Of a DNA stretch of 64,000 nucleotides, positions 63,303 to 64,000 are shown one piece after another. The notes beneath the pieces were generated by a model that saw only the letters and a program-made list of their open reading frames with translations, was not told the DNA's origin and did not search any database. The position numbers were made by a program, and so were the translations under genes. This stretch comes from JAKZVK01 sp965248255 (GTDB lineage: Bacteria; Acidobacteriota; Terriglobia; Bryobacterales; UBA6623), in assembly GCA_965248255.1 (NCBI GenBank), contig CBDFIW010000002.1:310001-374000 (forward strand), given 5' to 3'. How positions within the stretch are numbered: the first letter of the stretch is position 1; every line of letters starts with the position of its first letter.

Positions 63303-64000
63303 TCAGTTGATCAACACACCTTGGCCGTTGGCACCGTCGCCTTTCTCGTCTCCGTTGGCTTGCGACTCGGGGACGACCGCGGCGGCGGCGACCTGGTCAC
63401 CTGCCTCCATGGTCACCAGACGCACGCCCTGGGCTGCGCGACCGGTGGCGCGGATCTTGTCGGAGCCGATGCGGATGATCTTTCCGTTGCGCGAGATGAT
63501 CATCACCTCATCCTCTTGCGTCACCTTCATGACCGAGACCACCTTGCCGTTCTTTTTAGTGGTCTTCATATTGATCACACCCTTGCCGCCGCGGGCGGTG
63601 AGGCGATACCGGTCCAGCCGCGTGCGCTTACCGAAACCGTTCTCTGTCACCGAGAGGATCAGGTCGTCTGGGGACACCGCCCGCATGCCGACGACATAAT
63701 CGCCCTCGGTGAGCCGGATGCCGCGCACGCCCCGGGCGGGCCGCCCCATGGGCCGCGCGTCCTCGGTCTTGAAGCGAATTGCCTTGCCCTCATAGGTGGC
63801 GATGAAAATCTCAGGCTCGCCGTCGGTCAGGCGGGCGGAGATTAGCTCGTCGCCGTCGCCGAGTCCAAGGGCGATGATGCCCCTCGAGAGCGGGTGGGCG
63901 AACACGGTCAGAGGGCATTTCTTGATGACGCCGTTGCGTGTAGCCATCACCACGAAGCGTCCCTCCTCGAAAGCACGCACCGGCAAGTAGGCCTGTACGT
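63303..64000 (-). CDS. gyrA: DNA gyrase subunit A, C-terminal part (runs off window)
   Basis: About 232 residues of the C-terminal beta-pinwheel domain are present, with blades EGRFVVMATRNGVIKKCPLT, IIALGLGDGDELISARLTDG, IFIATYEGKAIRFKTEDARP, MGRPARGVRGIRLTEGDYVV, ILSVTENGFGKRTRLDRYRL, RGGKGVINMKTTKKNGKVVS and GKIIRIGSDKIRATGRAAQG. The frame is open to the window edge; the internal TTG at 63986 is not a real start. The protein ends in a short acidic, Gly/Asn-rich tail (NGDEKGDGANGQGVLIN). It is split from gyrB by larE, dnaA and dnaN. Confidence 0.93.
   Translation of the reverse strand, partial: VQAYLPVRAFEEGRFVVMATRNGVIKKCPLTVFAHPLSRGIIALGLGDGDELISARLTDGEPEIFIATYEGKAIRFKTEDARPMGRPARGVRGIRLTEGDYVVGMRAVSPDDLILSVTENGFGKRTRLDRYRLTARGGKGVINMKTTKKNGKVVSVMKVTQEDEVMIISRNGKIIRIGSDKIRATGRAAQGVRLVTMEAGDQVAAAAVVPESQANGDEKGDGANGQGVLIN

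Overview
This window looks like the replication-origin region of a GC-rich Acidobacteriota chromosome. Bryobacterales/'Solibacter'-type relatives are the best guess, which is inference. Two secreted proteins (33.6-35.4 kb and 39.9-42.0 kb) end in the C-terminal domain named after Solibacter (TIGR03437-like). A third large protein has the Pirellula-type membrane-dehydrogenase plus c-heme architecture shared by Acidobacteria and Planctomycetes. Many intergenic gaps carry dense palindromic REP-like repeats.

Layout. 0-1 kb: start of mfd and rfaE2. 1.1-5.2 kb: an intact-looking IS630 element, an AAA+ ATPase of unknown role, and an IS5-type element that cut off an amidohydrolase gene. 5.3-11.8 kb: GT-C type glycosyltransferase, orphan NMT1-like binding protein, aspartate dehydrogenase and the 1020-aa heme/HEAT-repeat lipoprotein. 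12-17 kb: rfbD, then a gene graveyard with a PemK/MazF-like toxin fragment, a phage terminase large-subunit tail, an IS630 remnant, a duplicated leader block, a small conserved-looking ORF behind a strongly structured sequence, and repeats. 17-25 kb: TonB-like protein, two Gfo/Idh/MocA oxidoreductases, a frameshifted 730-aa unknown and an IS3 element. 25.4-30.1 kb, minus strand: trpC-trpF-trpB-trpA-chorismate mutase-tyrA. 30.2-42 kb: small envelope proteins, a geranylgeranyl-reductase-like enzyme, SppA, an exported glycosylasparaginase and a matrixin-type metalloprotease. 42.3-46 kb: mutS, split by a run of 20 G, and anmK. 46-49 kb: accessory island with a phBC6A51/terminase-small-like protein, its truncated tandem copy, a frameshifted PD-(D/E)XK-like gene and a WG-repeat lipoprotein. 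49-57 kb: mannonate- and altronate-dehydratase homologues, MFS transporter, TPR lipoprotein, GAF protein and ceramidase-like hydrolase. 57-64 kb, minus strand: gyrA (partial), larE, dnaA, oriC-like spacer, dnaN, gyrB.

How the genes work together. The dnaA-dnaN-gyrB block with a DnaA-box-rich, AT-rich spacer marks the likely chromosome origin. The trp/aro cluster converts chorismate-derived intermediates to tryptophan and prephenate to the tyrosine branch. The uxuA-like and uxaA-like genes with an MFS carrier suggest hexuronate/sugar-acid use. Most of the remaining genes are envelope or secreted functions.

Most interesting signals: the G20 tract in mutS (phase-variable mutator switch or assembly artefact), a CTG-initiated trpA, interlocking inverted repeats upstream of a 62-aa ORF, a 422-bp element bounded by perfect 20-bp inverted repeats, and dispersed terminase-like modules with a duplicated leader.
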